Positions 37,911-46,808 of a DNA stretch of 64,000 nucleotides are shown here, one piece after another. The DNA is taken from contig NZ_CP015625.1 of the NCBI RefSeq assembly GCF_002007565.1, positions 186,001-250,000 on the forward strand, given 5' to 3'. The translations under genes and the position numbers were made by a program. The DNA is from Ditibartonella choladocola. GTDB taxonomy: Bacteria > Pseudomonadota > Alphaproteobacteria > Rhizobiales > Rhizobiaceae. The stretch's first letter is position 1. Every line of letters begins with the position of its first letter. The notes beneath the pieces were generated by a model, which was not told where the DNA came from, searched no databases, and worked only from the letters and a program-made list of their open reading frames with translations.

Positions 37911-39164
37911 ATGCGTTTTTTCTTTCCATGTTTGCTTTCATTTTTATTGTTATTGGATATTTTTGGCGGAGCAACATGGGCTGAAGAGCCGTCTTCGAGC
38001 GGGAGCGGTTTTGCTGTTACCGATGATGGCTGGATTTTGACCAATGCACACGTTGTTAGAGGATGCCAACGCGTCGAAATCGGCAATACGGGGGAAGCAG
38101 TTGACCTTCGCATGGATTCCCATGACGATCTTGCGCTGATAAAAGCATCGGCTGGTGTGCAAACACGGCCATTGGCATTAAGGCATGATGTTATTCGGTT
38201 GGGTGAAGATATTATTGCGCTCGGATTTCCGCTAAACGGGATTTTATCGGATTCGATCAAAATGACGACCGGCAATGTCAACGCCCTTTCGGGCCTTGAA
38301 AATGATGCGCGTTACTTACAAATCTCGACGCCGGTTCAACCGGGAAATTCTGGTGGTCCGGTGATCGACAGATATGGTCATGTGATTGGCATTACTACAT
38401 TGCAATTATCAAAGAGCTTTGAAGATAAGACCGGAATTATGCCACAAAATGTCAACTTCGCAATCAGAGCAGGCGTTGCGGCACTGTTTATGGAAGCACA
38501 AGGTTTTAAAGTCTCTTATGCCGATGATGATAAGGGTGCACCTGTTCCTTCCACTGCCGATATTACCGAAAAAACAACGCCTTCGGTTTATAAAATTTTG
38601 TGTTATGCCGCGACGCCGACCATCGAGGCCAATCAGACATTAAAGCAGCCATTGCCTCCCTCCAATCCGCCTACCGGCGTTCAGGGCAATGTTAACCTAC
38701 CACCCGTTAATCAGCCTACCGTAACGTTCATTAATCAAAATAATTACGATGCCATCGGGTTTGATTACCGTTCTGTAAAACATGTGAGTTTCGATAATTG
38801 CTTGCAAATGTGCGAAAATGACGGGCGTTGTCAGGCACTTACCTACCACAAACGTCTCCATGCCTGTATGCTGAAATATGATGTTGTTGCCCTTATTCGC
38901 AATAAAGACGCCGCTGCATCCTTTATCTCAAGCAAAAGGAATAGCGTTAAAATAACCGATTTTATGGCGATGAGTAATGTCGATATTACCGGTGGCGATT
39001 ACTCTTATATAGAACAAACCGATTATTTTACCTGCTTCATAGGATGTGTTTCCGACCAGCGGTGTATTGCTTTTTCGTTCATCCCCAGAAGAAAGCAATG
39101 CTGGCTCAAAGATCGTATGGGAACGCCAAGGGCAAAAAAAGGCGTTGAACTCGGCGTAAAATGA
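37911..39164 (+). CDS. Secreted trypsin-like (S1C) serine protease with two PAN/Apple domains
   Basis: 417 residues from the ATG at 37911 (GGAG 7 bases upstream; the ATG at 37896 has none). Signal peptide ending near TWAEE. Protease domain about 28-210 with triad H47 ('LTNAHVV'), D73 ('HDDLALIK') and S147 ('QPGNSGGPVID'), as in HtrA/DegP-like enzymes, but no PDZ domain. After a Pro-rich linker, two Cys-rich PAN/Apple-like modules follow ('SFDNCLQMCENDGRCQALTYHKRLHACMLK' split as C-x3-C-x5-C...C, and 'YFTCFIGCVSDQRCIAFSFIPRRKQCWLK'). PAN modules bind proteins or glycans, so a targeted periplasmic or surface protease is plausible. Confidence 0.82.
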   Translation: MRFFFPCLLSFLLLLDIFGGATWAEEPSSSGSGFAVTDDGWILTNAHVVRGCQRVEIGNTGEAVDLRMDSHDDLALIKASAGVQTRPLALRHDVIRLGEDIIALGFPLNGILSDSIKMTTGNVNALSGLENDARYLQISTPVQPGNSGGPVIDRYGHVIGITTLQLSKSFEDKTGIMPQNVNFAIRAGVAALFMEAQGFKVSYADDDKGAPVPSTADITEKTTPSVYKILCYAATPTIEANQTLKQPLPPSNPPTGVQGNVNLPPVNQPTVTFINQNNYDAIGFDYRSVKHVSFDNCLQMCENDGRCQALTYHKRLHACMLKYDVVALIRNKDAAASFISSKRNSVKITDFMAMSNVDITGGDYSYIEQTDYFTCFIGCVSDQRCIAFSFIPRRKQCWLKDRMGTPRAKKGVELGVK

Positions 39165-39451
39165 CAATTTCGGGTTAAGTGTGGACTCTGTTTTATTGAT
39201 CTCGTGAAAGAGCACAATGCCGCCGCAAAAAGAGAGGCAGCTTTGAACTTTTATAGCGTCTGCTTTGTCTCACTTTAACTGCGATCAACGATATTCAGGA
39301 TCAAGCGGGAGCTTGTCATGTCGAATTGCGGAAATTTTGGCTCTGTGACATTAAACGCCATCCATTATTTTGGATCAAGCGGGAAGCCGCCAGCCGCAAT
39401 ACGGTTTAAAGCCACATAACAAACTTGTCGGGTTGACCAGATTTGTTATCA

Positions 39452-41032
39452 TCAAATGACGAGCTTATAAGTGATAATCACCATACAAACAGCGATCAAA
39501 ACCATAGCATAGCGACCAAAACGGTTTTGTTTTGCCTGCATCAGGGCAAATCTCTTCAGTGTATCATCATCAAGATGAAGTCCATCCTGCGCCATTTTAT
39601 CAGCACCTTTCTGGATGCGTTCAACGCTTCTGACAAGTTCTGGCGTTCTACGGGCAAAAGTAAGGAGCGATTGCGCCCCCTCGGTCAAGTCTTTCGCCAT
39701 GCCGATAGGCCCCAAATTTTTTGTAATCCATTCTTTTACAACCGGTTCGGCGGCTTTCCACATGTTGAAATGCGGATTAAGCGAACGGGAAACACCTTCT
39801 ACAACCACCATGGTTTTTTGTAACAGCAAGAGTTCCGGCCGTGTTTGCATGTCGAAAAGTTCGGTCACTTCAAAAAGCAGGGTCAACAATTTGGCCATCG
39901 AAATTGTTTCAGCCGATTGACCGTGGATCGGTTCGCCTATGGCGCGATTGGCCTGTGCAAAGCTTTCCATATTTTGATGGGGAGGCACATAACCGGCTTC
40001 AAAGTGCACATTGGCGACACGCCGGTAATCGCGGGTAATAAAGCCATATAAAATTTCGGCAAGAAAACGTTTTTCCTGTTTGCCGAGCCTTCCGGTAATG
40101 CCCAAATCGACAGCGACAATACAACCGTCTTTATCGACAAAGAGATTTCCCGGATGCATATCCGCGTGGAAAAAACCGTCTCGCAATGTGTGTTTCAGGA
40201 AGGATTGCATGAGCGTGACAGCAAGTGCATCGAGATCGAAACCGGCGGCTTTAAGCCCGTCAATATCCGACATTTTGATGCCGTCAATCCATTCCATGGT
40301 CAGAACATCACGTCCTGTGCGCTCCCAATCGACTGCGGGAACACGAAAACCTTTATCATTTCTGGTATTTTCGGCAATTTCAGAGAGTGCCGCCGCCTCA
40401 AGGCGTAAATCCATTTCAATTTTAGTGGTTTGTGCAAGCGTGTCGACAACGCTGACCGGTTTTAACCGTCGTGTCGCCGGAACATAGCGTTCCTGCATTT
40501 CCGCAGCCAGATAAAATCCCTCAAGATCTTTTGCGAATCGTCGTCTCACGCCGGGGCGGATAACCTTGACTGCGACTTTACGCAGACTCCCGTCAGGATT
40601 GCGCACGGTTGCGGGGTGAACTTGCGCCATCGAGGCGGCCGCAATTGCCGGACCGAATTCGACAAAAAGATCATCTATCTTGCGGCCGAGTGAACCTTCG
40701 ATTTGTGCCACAGCCTGTTCATGCGGAAAGGTATCGACGTGATCCTGAAGGCTCGACAGGTCTTTTGCAACTTCCGATCCGACAATATCAGGGCGTGTTG
40801 CAAGAAATTGGCCAAGCTTGATATAGGATGGGCCAAGCTTGTTCATTGCCCGCGACATATTTTCGGAGCGGTTGGTTTTTTTACTTCTTTTTCTGGCAAA
40901 CCAGCCGGCGAAACGATGGAAAAATGCAAGTGTAGCAGGTAATCCATCGCTTGGAAGTGCGCTTAACACACCTTCACGTGCCAGAATGAATCCGACACGC
41001 ATAAGACGGAAGGATGCGGTAAGTTTCGACAT
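39452..41032 (-). CDS. ubiB: Ubiquinone biosynthesis kinase-like protein UbiB
   Basis: 526 residues. ABC1/UbiB family: the KxGQ motif in 'LGPSYIKLGQFLATRPDIVG', the Ala-rich loop 'AAASMAQVHPATVR', 'FFHADMHPGNLFVD' and 'VAVDLGITGRL', and two C-terminal hydrophobic helices ending the protein. An atypical ATPase needed for ubiquinone synthesis at the inner membrane. Its ATG directly follows the ubiE stop codon, so the two are translationally coupled. In the 287 bases downstream, GGATCAAGCGGGA occurs twice (39298 and 39372). Confidence 0.94.
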   Translation of the reverse strand: MSKLTASFRLMRVGFILAREGVLSALPSDGLPATLAFFHRFAGWFARKRSKKTNRSENMSRAMNKLGPSYIKLGQFLATRPDIVGSEVAKDLSSLQDHVDTFPHEQAVAQIEGSLGRKIDDLFVEFGPAIAAASMAQVHPATVRNPDGSLRKVAVKVIRPGVRRRFAKDLEGFYLAAEMQERYVPATRRLKPVSVVDTLAQTTKIEMDLRLEAAALSEIAENTRNDKGFRVPAVDWERTGRDVLTMEWIDGIKMSDIDGLKAAGFDLDALAVTLMQSFLKHTLRDGFFHADMHPGNLFVDKDGCIVAVDLGITGRLGKQEKRFLAEILYGFITRDYRRVANVHFEAGYVPPHQNMESFAQANRAIGEPIHGQSAETISMAKLLTLLFEVTELFDMQTRPELLLLQKTMVVVEGVSRSLNPHFNMWKAAEPVVKEWITKNLGPIGMAKDLTEGAQSLLTFARRTPELVRSVERIQKGADKMAQDGLHLDDDTLKRFALMQAKQNRFGRYAMVLIAVCMVIITYKLVI

Positions 41033-41815
41033 TCAGATCTTCCAGCCAGAGTGCATTGCGGCAATGCCACCGGTCAGATTGCGGTAGCTGACATGTGAAA
41101 AACCGGCTGCCCGTATCATTGCAGCAAAATCTTCCTGCTTGGGAAATTTGCGGATAGATTCGATAAGATAACGATAAGATTCTTTGTCACCGGCAATCAT
41201 TTGTCCAACGCGCGGTATGCCCTGGAACGACCAGATGTCGTAAAGCTTGTCAAGAATCGGCATTTGTACTTCCGAAAATTCCAGACACATAAACCGACCG
41301 CCCGGCTTCAAAACGCGGTAAGCTTCCGACAGTGCTTTGGCAATGTGGGGAACATTACGGATACCGAATGCAATTGTATAAGCATCGAATGTATTATCTT
41401 CAAAGGGGAGTTTTTCGGCGTTCGCCTCGACAAAATCAAGATAAGGAAGGAGCCCGTTTTTCTTTGCTCTTTCGCGCCCCACTTCCAGCATGGAACTGTT
41501 GATGTCAAGAACCGTTGCATGGGCATGGCGACCGGAAGCTTCGACAATACGAAACGCAATGTCGCCTGTACCACCGGCCACATCGAGAACTTTATACCCG
41601 TCGAGATGCGAAGGGTGAAGCCATGCAACAAATGCATCTTTCCACAAACGGTGCATACCTACCGACATGACATCATTCATAATGTCATATTTTTTGGCCA
41701 CAGAATGGAAAACTCCGTTGACCATCGACTGTTTTTCCGATTCGTCGACTTTCTTGAAACCGAATGTTTCTTCCATCCCGCCTTTTGCGCCGACGCGCTC
41801 TGTCTCAGCAGTCAT
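41033..41815 (-). CDS. ubiE: Demethylmenaquinone/2-methoxy-6-polyprenyl-benzoquinol methyltransferase
   Basis: 260 residues. SAM-binding '[19 protein letters not shown]', the UbiE signatures '[21 protein letters not shown]' and '[38 protein letters not shown]'. C-methylation step of ubiquinone synthesis. Upstream gene of the ubiE-ubiB pair. Confidence 0.96.
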   Translation of the reverse strand: MTAETERVGAKGGMEETFGFKKVDESEKQSMVNGVFHSVAKKYDIMNDVMSVGMHRLWKDAFVAWLHPSHLDGYKVLDVAGGTGDIAFRIVEASGRHAHATVLDINSSMLEVGRERAKKNGLLPYLDFVEANAEKLPFEDNTFDAYTIAFGIRNVPHIAKALSEAYRVLKPGGRFMCLEFSEVQMPILDKLYDIWSFQGIPRVGQMIAGDKESYRYLIESIRKFPKQEDFAAMIRAAGFSHVSYRNLTGGIAAMHSGWKI

Positions 41816-41977
41816 ATTTGTGACCTTTCAAATTTATTCCGACTTTTTTCTAACCTAACTTGTCCGTTTAGGGAATGGGTTCTGACGAAAAAGTAGAGCC
41901 GGGGGCGCTTCACCCTTTTCATTCCACATGAATGGTTTTATACGACATATAGAATGCTGTAATGAGGAGAAAAGTCT

Positions 41978-42604
41978 ATGGGTTTAACAATTGTTTCCCA
42001 CCCTCTTGTCCAACACAAATTGACAATGATGCGCCGCAAAGAAACATCGACTGCTGAGTTTCGCCAACTTGTGCGGGAAACAGCATTTTTGCTCGGCTAT
42101 GAAGTCACGCGCGATCTGGAGCTTGAAACCGTTCACATCGAGACGCCGATGGAAGAGATGGAAGCCCCGATGCTTAAGGGCAAGAAACTCGTTCTTGCCT
42201 CGATTTTGAGGGCAGGCGAGGGGTTGCTTTTCGGTATGCTTGATCTTTTGCCTTCTGCGCGCGTTTGTCATATCGGCCTTTACCGCGATCATAATACACT
42301 TGAAGCTGTCGAATATTATTTCAAAGCTCCCGAAGATATTTCCGAGCGTCTGGTTATTGTGGTCGATCCGATGCTTGCAACAGGAAATTCTGCTGTCAAA
42401 GCCATAGACCAATTGAAAAAACACGGTGCCAAACAGATAAGGTTTGTGTGCATATTAAGTGTTGAACAGGGCATCAAACAGTTGCAAAAGGCCCATCCCG
42501 ATGTTGATATTTTTACGGCCTCGGTTGATCGTGCGCTTGATCCGGCATCCTACATTCTTCCCGGCTTGGGCGATGCAGGCGACCGTATGTTTGGCACAAA
42601 ATAA
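41978..42604 (+). CDS. upp: Uracil phosphoribosyltransferase
   Basis: 208 residues, GAGGAG ribosome site. '[30 protein letters not shown]'-type N-terminus, '[16 protein letters not shown]', the PRPP loop '[19 protein letters not shown]', and the uracil-binding C-terminus '[17 protein letters not shown]'. Salvages uracil to UMP. Monocistronic. Confidence 0.96.
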   Translation: MGLTIVSHPLVQHKLTMMRRKETSTAEFRQLVRETAFLLGYEVTRDLELETVHIETPMEEMEAPMLKGKKLVLASILRAGEGLLFGMLDLLPSARVCHIGLYRDHNTLEAVEYYFKAPEDISERLVIVVDPMLATGNSAVKAIDQLKKHGAKQIRFVCILSVEQGIKQLQKAHPDVDIFTASVDRALDPASYILPGLGDAGDRMFGTK

Positions 42605-43261
42605 TAACGCATAAAATTATAATAATTCAGACGGATGAGTTAAAAAAACGGCGTGTCCGGAACATGGATAGAGCGGAATAATTGCTTGTTTTATGTTCTC
42701 CAACCGGTGGCATGATCGGCTAATTTTTCGCCTTTCCGATTTTTTCTGCTTTGAAATTTTTTGAGGCAAATTTATGGGGGGTGCAAAGCTAGGTGACCGG
42801 CTTTTACCCATAAAACCCGATTGGGCATTCGTCATTGGCCGTTTTGTTATCGACCATTTTGTAATTGGAAGTTTTGTGGGGCTTGAAACAAAGGCTGACA
42901 AATAAAAATTGACCGGCCAACGTCCATTTTTCGGGCTTGTTTTTTAAGGATTTATGAAGTGTGGATGAAAGGGAGGGAAAGCGATTGGCCGTTTCCGTTT
43001 CCCTTGGTTTTAAACGCGGTTAAGGTCATGCGGTGTTTTGAACAGACAAATTTGCGCTAAAACCGGTAGATGTTTGCAATGTTCATTGATTAAAAATTGC
43101 ATTTTGACGGATTGGCCGTCCGAAAAACCGGACCTTTGCAACGGAAGCGGATGTCGCTCTTGTATCGAATATAATAAAAACCATATGCATTAAACGGGTA
43201 ACAGAAACTTTGACGGTTCTCGTGGCTTGGCAGATCAACAATACAAATGGAGGATTACGAG
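42605..43261. other. Gene-free spacer upstream of the PepSY gene
   Basis: About 650 bases. A TATAAT hexamer at 43170-43175 could be a -10 element for the PepSY gene, but no matching -35 is seen. The 94-codon minus-strand ORF at 42617-42901 has no coding character. Confidence 0.4.
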
Positions 43262-43534
43262 ATGATATTGAAGACTGTGCGCATGATTGCACTGGCAGCA
43301 GCTACCGCGACGATTGCCCTTTCCGGTTTTGCAAGCTCTGCTTTTGCAGAACAAAATGCACGCATCAGTTGGTCGGCGTTGACCACAAAACTGGAGCAAA
43401 GCGGCTATAAAATTCACGAACTTGATGAAAAGCATGAAGGCTGGAAAGCGGAAGTTATCGACAAAAACAATCAACGCCTCAAGCTTTATATAGATCGTCA
43501 GGGCAATATAACGCGCCAAAAAATCGACCATTGA
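43262..43534 (+). CDS. Small secreted PepSY-domain protein
   Basis: 90 residues from the ATG at 43262; GGAGG lies 8 bases upstream and overlaps the alternative ATG at 43247. A signal peptide ending SAFA-EQ is followed by one PepSY-like domain: 'ISWSALTTKLEQSGYKIHELDEKHEGWKAEVIDKNNQRLKLYIDRQGNITRQKID'. Such proteins act in the periplasm, sometimes as protease inhibitors or as sensors beside two-component systems. The gene is convergent with the Irr-like gene: the stops are adjacent (43534/43535). Confidence 0.75.
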   Translation: MILKTVRMIALAAATATIALSGFASSAFAEQNARISWSALTTKLEQSGYKIHELDEKHEGWKAEVIDKNNQRLKLYIDRQGNITRQKIDH

Positions 43535-44053
43535 TTATCGTGCGTGAATAGTGTCGGATTTTGTAACCGGTATTACGGACGTGTTCCGGATACCGGTTTT
43601 TTTGACGAGATGGATGGCAATATCAATATGGCTTACTTCATAACCTTCGGGTGGAAGAGGGAGCTTTTGCACATCCGGATTGTGACCATAAAGCGCAATG
43701 ACTTCACCGCTTTCATAGTGAAAAAAACTGCTGTTACGGCAATTTGCCATAAAGAAAGATTTTTGCCCTGAAGACGCAACGGGCCTTACCAGTCCGGCTT
43801 TGGTAAAGTGATGCAGGGTGTTGTAGATTGTTGCCAGTGAAATATCATTACCGGCACAAACAATATCTTGATGAAGCTTGTTGGCATCTATCAGGTTTGT
43901 TTTTCTATCGAGAATATATTTCGCGACAATCAATCTTTGGCGCGTTACACGAAGTCCGCAATTTTCCAATATGTCATAAACGATGTCACGCACCGGACTT
44001 TTATTTTTCGTCTTCTCGACGATCGGTCGGATGTGTCGTGTGTAATCCAACAT
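43535..44053 (-). CDS. Fur-family regulator, Irr-like, lacking the His-rich haem/metal motif
   Basis: 172 residues. Winged-helix 'GLRVTRQRLIVAKYIL' and recognition region 'NDISLATIYNTLHHFTKAGLVRPVAS', then the dimer domain 'GQKSFFMANCRNSSFFHYESGEVIALYG' and 'KLPLPPEGYEVSHIDIAIHLVKK'. The order and the 'PEGYE..HID..I.LVKK' ending are those of Irr. Irr proteins normally have a consecutive His motif (HHH) after 'T/S'; here the aligned residues are SSFFH (108-112), so only one His remains. It faces the sitABCD operon across two Mur-type palindromes and probably controls it and/or itself. Alternatives are Mur or another Fur paralogue. Confidence 0.8.
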   Translation of the reverse strand: MLDYTRHIRPIVEKTKNKSPVRDIVYDILENCGLRVTRQRLIVAKYILDRKTNLIDANKLHQDIVCAGNDISLATIYNTLHHFTKAGLVRPVASSGQKSFFMANCRNSSFFHYESGEVIALYGHNPDVQKLPLPPEGYEVSHIDIAIHLVKKTGIRNTSVIPVTKSDTIHAR

Positions 44054-44109
44054 AAACGCTCCTTATCGCCAAATGTCGGCTTGAAAATGAACAAATCCAT
44101 TTCTCGTTT

Positions 44110-44126
44110 TTGCAAATAGTTTGCAG
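44110..44126. promoter_or_regulatory. Mur/Fur-type palindrome, proximal to the Irr-like gene
   Basis: TTGCAAATAGTTTGCAG: seven-base half sites around a TAG centre with one mismatch at the end. A further TTGCAA follows at 44127-44132. It resembles manganese-responsive Mur boxes of alphaproteobacteria (TGCAAAT-n-ATTTGCA type). Confidence 0.65.
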
Positions 44127-44163
44127 TTGCAATTATTAAGAAGGTCTGTTACGCAATAAAGAA

Positions 44164-44182
44164 ATTGCAAATGATTTGCAAT
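44164..44182. promoter_or_regulatory. Mur-type palindrome upstream of sitA
   Basis: ATTGCAAATGATTTGCAAT, a perfect 8-bp inverted repeat around TGA, ending 30 bases before the sitA ATG. It matches the known Mur-box type found before sitABCD/mntH genes in Rhizobiales, so Mn-dependent repression of the importer is likely. Confidence 0.8.
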
Positions 44183-44212
44183 AAGAAAAAACAAGTGAGA
44201 GGATTTTTGGAA

Positions 44213-45133
44213 ATGAAGCCTGCTTTTTTGCAACAGGTCGGTCTCAAAACATTCATAGCCGCAATCGCAGTTCTGGCTTTGAGTTTCTTTTCGATTGTGG
44301 ATGGTCATGCCGCTCAAAAATTCAAGGCGGTAACGACATTTACGGTTATTGCCGATATGGCACAAAATGTTGCCGGTGACGCAGCCGAGGTTCAGTCAAT
44401 AACCAAGCCGGGGGCAGAAATTCATGAATATCAGCCGACACCGCAAGATTTGATGCGGGCACAAGGAGCCAATCTCATTTTGTGGAACGGATTGAATCTG
44501 GAATTATGGTTCGAGAAATTTTTCGATAATATTCACGATGTTCCGGGTGTTGTTGTTTCAACCGGCGTCGAACCTATGAGCATCAATGAAGGGCCGTATA
44601 ACGGTAAACCGAACCCCCATGCATGGATGTCGCCCACATCTGCTTTGATCTATGTCGACAATATCCGCGATGCATTTGTCAAATATGATCCGCAGAATGC
44701 GGAAACCTACAAGCAAAATGCAGAAATATACAAAGCCAAGATCAGGGCAACGATTGATCCGATCAAGGAAGAACTTTCAGGCTTGCCGGAAGAGCGGCGC
44801 TGGTTGGTGACAAGTGAAGGAGCCTTCAGCTATCTTGCCCGTGATTTCAATTTGAAAGAGCTTTATCTGTGGCCGATCAATGCCGATCAGCAAGGCACGC
44901 CCCAACAAGTCAAACATGTTATTGATGCCGTGAACAAATATAACATTCCGGTTGTTTTCTCGGAAAGCACAATTTCGGATGCACCGGCAAAACAGGTCGC
45001 CCGTGAAACCGGTGCCAAATATGGTGGCGTGCTTTACGTTGACTCGCTTTCCGAAGCTGACGGCGTTGTTCCCACTTACATTGATCTTCTGAAAGTCACA
45101 AGCTCCACCATTGCCAAAGGACTAGCCAAATGA
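44213..45133 (+). CDS. sitA: Mn/Fe ABC transporter, periplasmic metal-binding protein
   Basis: 306 residues from the ATG at 44213 (AGAGG upstream); the longer ORF start at 44165 lies inside the palindrome. Signal peptide ending HAA-QK. Cluster A-I metal-binding protein with four expected ligands: H71 ('EIHEYQPTP'), H136 ('NPHAWMSP'), E202 ('TSEGAFSYL') and D277 ('YVDSLS'). The Glu/Asp combination is that of Mn/Fe (SitA, MntC, YfeA) rather than zinc proteins, which have a third His. Overlaps sitB by 4 bases (ATGA). Confidence 0.93.
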   Translation: MKPAFLQQVGLKTFIAAIAVLALSFFSIVDGHAAQKFKAVTTFTVIADMAQNVAGDAAEVQSITKPGAEIHEYQPTPQDLMRAQGANLILWNGLNLELWFEKFFDNIHDVPGVVVSTGVEPMSINEGPYNGKPNPHAWMSPTSALIYVDNIRDAFVKYDPQNAETYKQNAEIYKAKIRATIDPIKEELSGLPEERRWLVTSEGAFSYLARDFNLKELYLWPINADQQGTPQQVKHVIDAVNKYNIPVVFSESTISDAPAKQVARETGAKYGGVLYVDSLSEADGVVPTYIDLLKVTSSTIAKGLAK

Positions 45134-45951
45134 ACACAGTGGGGATTTCGGCGTCGCACATTACAGTGACCTACCGTAACGGCCATACAGCCCTTCGCGA
45201 TTCGAGCTTTGAGACGCCGACCGGTTCTATTACGGCATTGGTCGGTATCAACGGTTCCGGCAAGTCGACGCTTTTCAAAGCCATTATGGGATTTGTGCGT
45301 TTGTCTCGCGGCAGCATTACTATTTTCAATATGCCGGTGCGCAATGCATTAAAGAAAAATCTTGTCGCTTATGTGCCGCAATCGGAAGATGTCGATTGGA
45401 ATTTTCCGGTTCTTGTCGAAGATGTTGTCATGATGGGCCGTTATGGCCACATGAACTTTTTGCGTCAGCCCAAAGATGTCGATTATGCCGCCGTGACAGA
45501 TGCATTACAGCGGGTAAATATGCTTTCCTTTCGCAAGCGCCAGATCGGTGAATTGTCCGGTGGGCAAAAAAAGCGCGTTTTTCTTGCGCGCGCTATAGCG
45601 CAGGAAGCAAAGGTCATTTTGCTTGATGAACCGTTTACCGGAGTAGATGTCAAAACCGAAGACCAGATTATCGCATTGCTTAAAGAAATGCGCAAAAGCG
45701 GTGCGGTTATGCTGGTTTCCACACATAATCTTGGTTCTGTACCCGAATTTTGCGACCGCACCGTTTTGATAAAAGGGACGGTTCTGGGTTATGGGCCGAC
45801 ATCCGAAATTTTCACCGAAGAAAACCTCACCGAGACCTTTGGCGGTGCGTTGCGTCACCATATGGTTAAACCTTCGGATATGACCAATGGCGCAGACGTT
45901 GTCAGCGATGATGAAAGCCCGCTTATTCTTTATCCCCGACAGAAAAAGTGA
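45130..45951 (+). CDS. sitB: Mn/Fe ABC transporter ATP-binding protein
   Basis: 273 residues. Walker A 'ALVGINGSGKSTLFKAI', Q-loop 'VAYVPQSEDVDWNFPVLVEDVVMMGRYG', signature 'IGELSGGQKKRVFLARAIAQ', Walker B 'VILLDEPFTGVD' and H-loop 'VSTHNLG'. Powers import of manganese or ferrous iron. Overlaps sitA and sitC by 4 bases each. Confidence 0.95.
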   Translation: MNTVGISASHITVTYRNGHTALRDSSFETPTGSITALVGINGSGKSTLFKAIMGFVRLSRGSITIFNMPVRNALKKNLVAYVPQSEDVDWNFPVLVEDVVMMGRYGHMNFLRQPKDVDYAAVTDALQRVNMLSFRKRQIGELSGGQKKRVFLARAIAQEAKVILLDEPFTGVDVKTEDQIIALLKEMRKSGAVMLVSTHNLGSVPEFCDRTVLIKGTVLGYGPTSEIFTEENLTETFGGALRHHMVKPSDMTNGADVVSDDESPLILYPRQKK

Positions 45952-46808
45952 CTGTGATGATAGACTGGCTTGTCGAACCGTTTTCTTATGATTTCATGAT
46001 AAATGCAATGTGGGTTTCCGCATTGGTTGGTTGTGTTTGCGCATTCCTGTCGGCATTTTTGATGCTCAAAGGCTGGTCGCTGATCGGCGATGCGCTTTCC
46101 CATTCGATTGTGCCCGGTGTTGCGGGAGCCTATATGTTGGGGCTGCCTTTTTCGCTAGGCGCTTTTTTTTCGGGAGGCCTCGCCGCCTCTGCCATGTTGT
46201 TTTTCAACGAGCGGACGAAATTGAAAGAAGACACCATCATAGGCCTTATTTTTTCGTCCTTTTTTGCGCTCGGATTGTTTATGAAATCATTGAGGCCGAT
46301 GGCTGTCAGCATCGACACGATTGTACTTGGTAATATTCTGGCGGTGAGCCCCGCAGATATTTTCCAGCTTGCTCTGATCGGCGTTGTCTCGCTCGTTATA
46401 CTTTTCATTAAATGGAAAGATATGATGGTGACTTTCTTTGACGAAAATCATGCCCGTTCAATCGGAATAAACACCAAGGGATTGAAAATTCTGTTTTTTG
46501 CGTTGCTTGCGGCTTCAACAGTGGCGGCCATGCAGACAGTGGGTGCTTTTCTGGTTATCAGTCTTGTCGTCACACCGGGTGCAACCGCTTATCTGATAAC
46601 CGATCGTTTCCAGCGTTTGATTGTTCTTTCGGTCCTGATCGGCATTCTCACAAGTGTAGTCGGCGTTTATTTAAGTTATCTGATCCACGCCCAGACCGGC
46701 GGCGTGATTGTATTGTTGCAGGCACTATTATTTGCTTTGAGTTTTATCTTTGCGCCCAAACACGGTTTCATTGCGGCACGGCTGCGTGCACGGAAAGTAC
46801 AATCATGA
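45948..46808 (+). CDS. sitC: Mn/Fe ABC transporter permease
   Basis: 286 residues, from a GTG overlapping the sitB stop (an ATG at 45957 is an alternative). ABC-3 family permease with about eight helices; typical 'MLKGWSLIGDALSHSIVPGVAGAYMLGLPFSLGAFFSGGLAA' and 'TVGAFLVISLVVTPGATAYLITDRF'. Pairs with SitD. Overlaps sitD by 4 bases. Confidence 0.93.
   Translation: MTVMIDWLVEPFSYDFMINAMWVSALVGCVCAFLSAFLMLKGWSLIGDALSHSIVPGVAGAYMLGLPFSLGAFFSGGLAASAMLFFNERTKLKEDTIIGLIFSSFFALGLFMKSLRPMAVSIDTIVLGNILAVSPADIFQLALIGVVSLVILFIKWKDMMVTFFDENHARSIGINTKGLKILFFALLAASTVAAMQTVGAFLVISLVVTPGATAYLITDRFQRLIVLSVLIGILTSVVGVYLSYLIHAQTGGVIVLLQALLFALSFIFAPKHGFIAARLRARKVQS

Noticed and set aside
42617-42901. 94-codon minus-strand ORF after upp
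   Set aside because: Basic, low-complexity translation without a ribosome site or recognisable domain.
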